DNA of 32,047 nt from Leisingera sp. ANG-Vp (GTDB lineage: Bacteria; Pseudomonadota; Alphaproteobacteria; Rhodobacterales; Rhodobacteraceae): NCBI RefSeq assembly GCF_000813725.1, contig NZ_JWLD01000038.1:753-32799 (forward strand), written 5' to 3'. Positions within the stretch are counted from its first letter, which is position 1. Each line of letters begins with the position of its first letter. The notes beneath the pieces are model-generated. The model worked only from the letters and a program-made list of their open reading frames with translations. It did not search any database and had not been told where the DNA came from. The position numbers and the translations under genes are program-made. Positions 31,069 through 32,047 of the stretch are shown here, piece by piece.

Positions 31069-31092
31069 CTCTGCTCAATTGCTTGAGCAGAG
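31069..31092 (-). terminator. hairpin between gatA and the lipoprotein gene
   Basis: CTCTGCTCAA-TTGC-TTGAGCAGAG is a perfect ten-pair stem starting two bases after the gatA stop. No T-run follows, so it may only partly end the gatA transcript. Confidence 0.5.
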
Positions 31093-31094
31093 GT

Positions 31095-32047
31095 TTACCA
31101 CCATTGCTGCGGCTTGGCTACAAAACCTGCGGCATTCTCCAGCGCATAGGCAGTGTTCAGCAGATCGCCTTCTTCCCAGGGCTTGCCGATCAGCTGCAGG
31201 CCCAGCGGCAGGCCCTGGCCGTCCAGTCCCGCAGGCACCGCGATGCCCGGCAGGCCTGCCAGGTTCACGGTGACGGTGAAGACGTCGTTCAGGTACATTT
31301 GCACCGGGTCGGCCTCTGTCATCTCGCCCAGGCCAAAGGCCGCCGACGGGGTCGCCGGGGTCAGGATGGCGTCGACACCGGCGGCAAATACGTCCTCGAA
31401 GTCCTTTTTGATCAGGGTACGGACGCGGCGGGCGCGGTTGTAATAGGCGTCATAAAAGCCTGCCGACAGCACATAGGTGCCGATCATGACACGGCGCTGC
31501 ACTTCGGAGCCGAAGCCTTCGGCGCGGGTCTTCTCGTACATCTCGGTGATGCCGTCGCCTGCTTCCAGCGCGGCGCGATGGCCGTAGCGGACGCCGTCGT
31601 AGCGGGCCAGGTTCGAGGAGGCTTCGGCCGGCGCGATCACGTAATAGGCAGGCAGCGCATACTTTGTGTGCGGCAGCGAGATGTCGACGATCTCGGCACC
31701 GGCGGCTTTCAGCATGTCGGCGCCTTCGGACCAGAGCTTTTCGATCTCGCCCGGCATGCCGTCCATGCGGTATTCCTTGGGGATACCGATTTTCTTGCCC
31801 TTGATGTCGCCGGTCAGCATCGCCTCAAAGTCCGGAACTGCCAGTTCGGCAGAAGTCGAATCCTTGGGGTCGTGGCCGCACATGGCCTCGAGCATGATGG
31901 CAGCGTCGCGCACCGATTTGGTCATCGGGCCGGCCTGGTCCAGCGAGGAGGCAAAGGCCACGATGCCCCAGCGCGAGCAGCGGCCGTAGGTGGGCTTGAT
32001 GCCGACGGTGCCGGTGAAGGCAGCGGGCTGGCGGATCGAGCCGCCGG
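31095..32047 (-). CDS. gatA: Asp-tRNA(Asn)/Glu-tRNA(Gln) amidotransferase subunit A, 5'-truncated by the window edge
   Basis: Glutaminase/amidase subunit of the GatCAB complex that turns mischarged Glu-tRNA(Gln) into Gln-tRNA(Gln). About 317 of the usual 490-495 codons are visible. The amidase signature [21 protein letters not shown] is at the right edge (its Ser is the cis-Ser of the catalytic triad), followed by [17 protein letters not shown], and the C-terminal [20 protein letters not shown] is typical of GatA. The start and the catalytic Lys lie outside the window. The lipoprotein gene follows on the same strand. Confidence 0.97.
   Translation of the reverse strand, partial: GGSIRQPAAFTGTVGIKPTYGRCSRWGIVAFASSLDQAGPMTKSVRDAAIMLEAMCGHDPKDSTSAELAVPDFEAMLTGDIKGKKIGIPKEYRMDGMPGEIEKLWSEGADMLKAAGAEIVDISLPHTKYALPAYYVIAPAEASSNLARYDGVRYGHRAALEAGDGITEMYEKTRAEGFGSEVQRRVMIGTYVLSAGFYDAYYNRARRVRTLIKKDFEDVFAAGVDAILTPATPSAAFGLGEMTEADPVQMYLNDVFTVTVNLAGLPGIAVPAGLDGQGLPLGLQLIGKPWEEGDLLNTAYALENAAGFVAKPQQWW

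Overview
The window reads as a chromosomal segment of a marine alphaproteobacterium of the Rhodobacteraceae (Roseobacter group, Ruegeria/Leisingera/Phaeobacter-like). This is inferred from high GC with strong GC bias at third codon positions, a cysteine-free L33, a LysR/DUF1127 divergent pair, a PraR-like XRE regulator, and the gene content. No transposase, phage gene, CRISPR array or tRNA gene was seen. Genes are dense, on both strands, and almost all housekeeping or metabolic.

Layout. 1-3478: choline/glycine-betaine locus, with a truncated betB and a short BCCT transporter on the minus strand and betI divergent; a 36-bp inverted repeat between them is the likely BetI operator. 3516-6527: a DUF1036 secreted protein, an EamA/DMT exporter and a pirin. 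6626-8922: a LysE/ArgO exporter divergent from an ArgP-type LysR regulator, followed by a nitroreductase-fold gene that carries the full iodotyrosine-deiodinase lid motif. 9011-10774: a membrane-anchored ClpP-fold protein and yebC. 10898-15632: two SLC13/RCK_C permeases flanking a YmdB-type phosphodiesterase. 15748-15879: a 43-residue secreted peptide. 15906-17867: 5-formyl-THF cyclo-ligase and mgtE. 18015-20700: guanine deaminase and, convergent to it, an 8-oxoguanine-type deaminase. 20819-22099: hisN and a PraR-like regulator. 22453-24872: a quinone oxidoreductase, then a LysR regulator divergent from a DUF1127 gene. 25069-26879: a Bax-inhibitor-1 protein, an acetyltransferase and a secreted protein. 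27071-29080: rpmG and a HAMP-containing class III nucleotidyl cyclase. 29063-29474: the RNase P RNA gene. 29604-32047: an amidase, an Excalibur lipoprotein and the 3' part of gatA.

Functional links: betB, the BCCT gene and betI import and oxidise choline under choline-sensing control. The argO/argP pair is a classic exporter/regulator unit. The two purine deaminases would feed xanthine and uric acid into catabolism. The lipoprotein and amidase genes overlap by one base and probably act together at the cell wall.

The least explained signals are intergenic. One is a + strand repeat (GC hairpin, then a CCCCGG-type block and GTATTT) seen in five places. Another is a set of back-to-back perfect dyads (8939-8983, 12682-12730, 21642-21718, 23457-23522). 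The rnpB 3' end runs about 18 nt antisense into the cyclase gene, and a 27-codon leader ORF overlaps the start of the second SLC13 gene. All product calls come from reading the translated sequence by eye; no database search was run.
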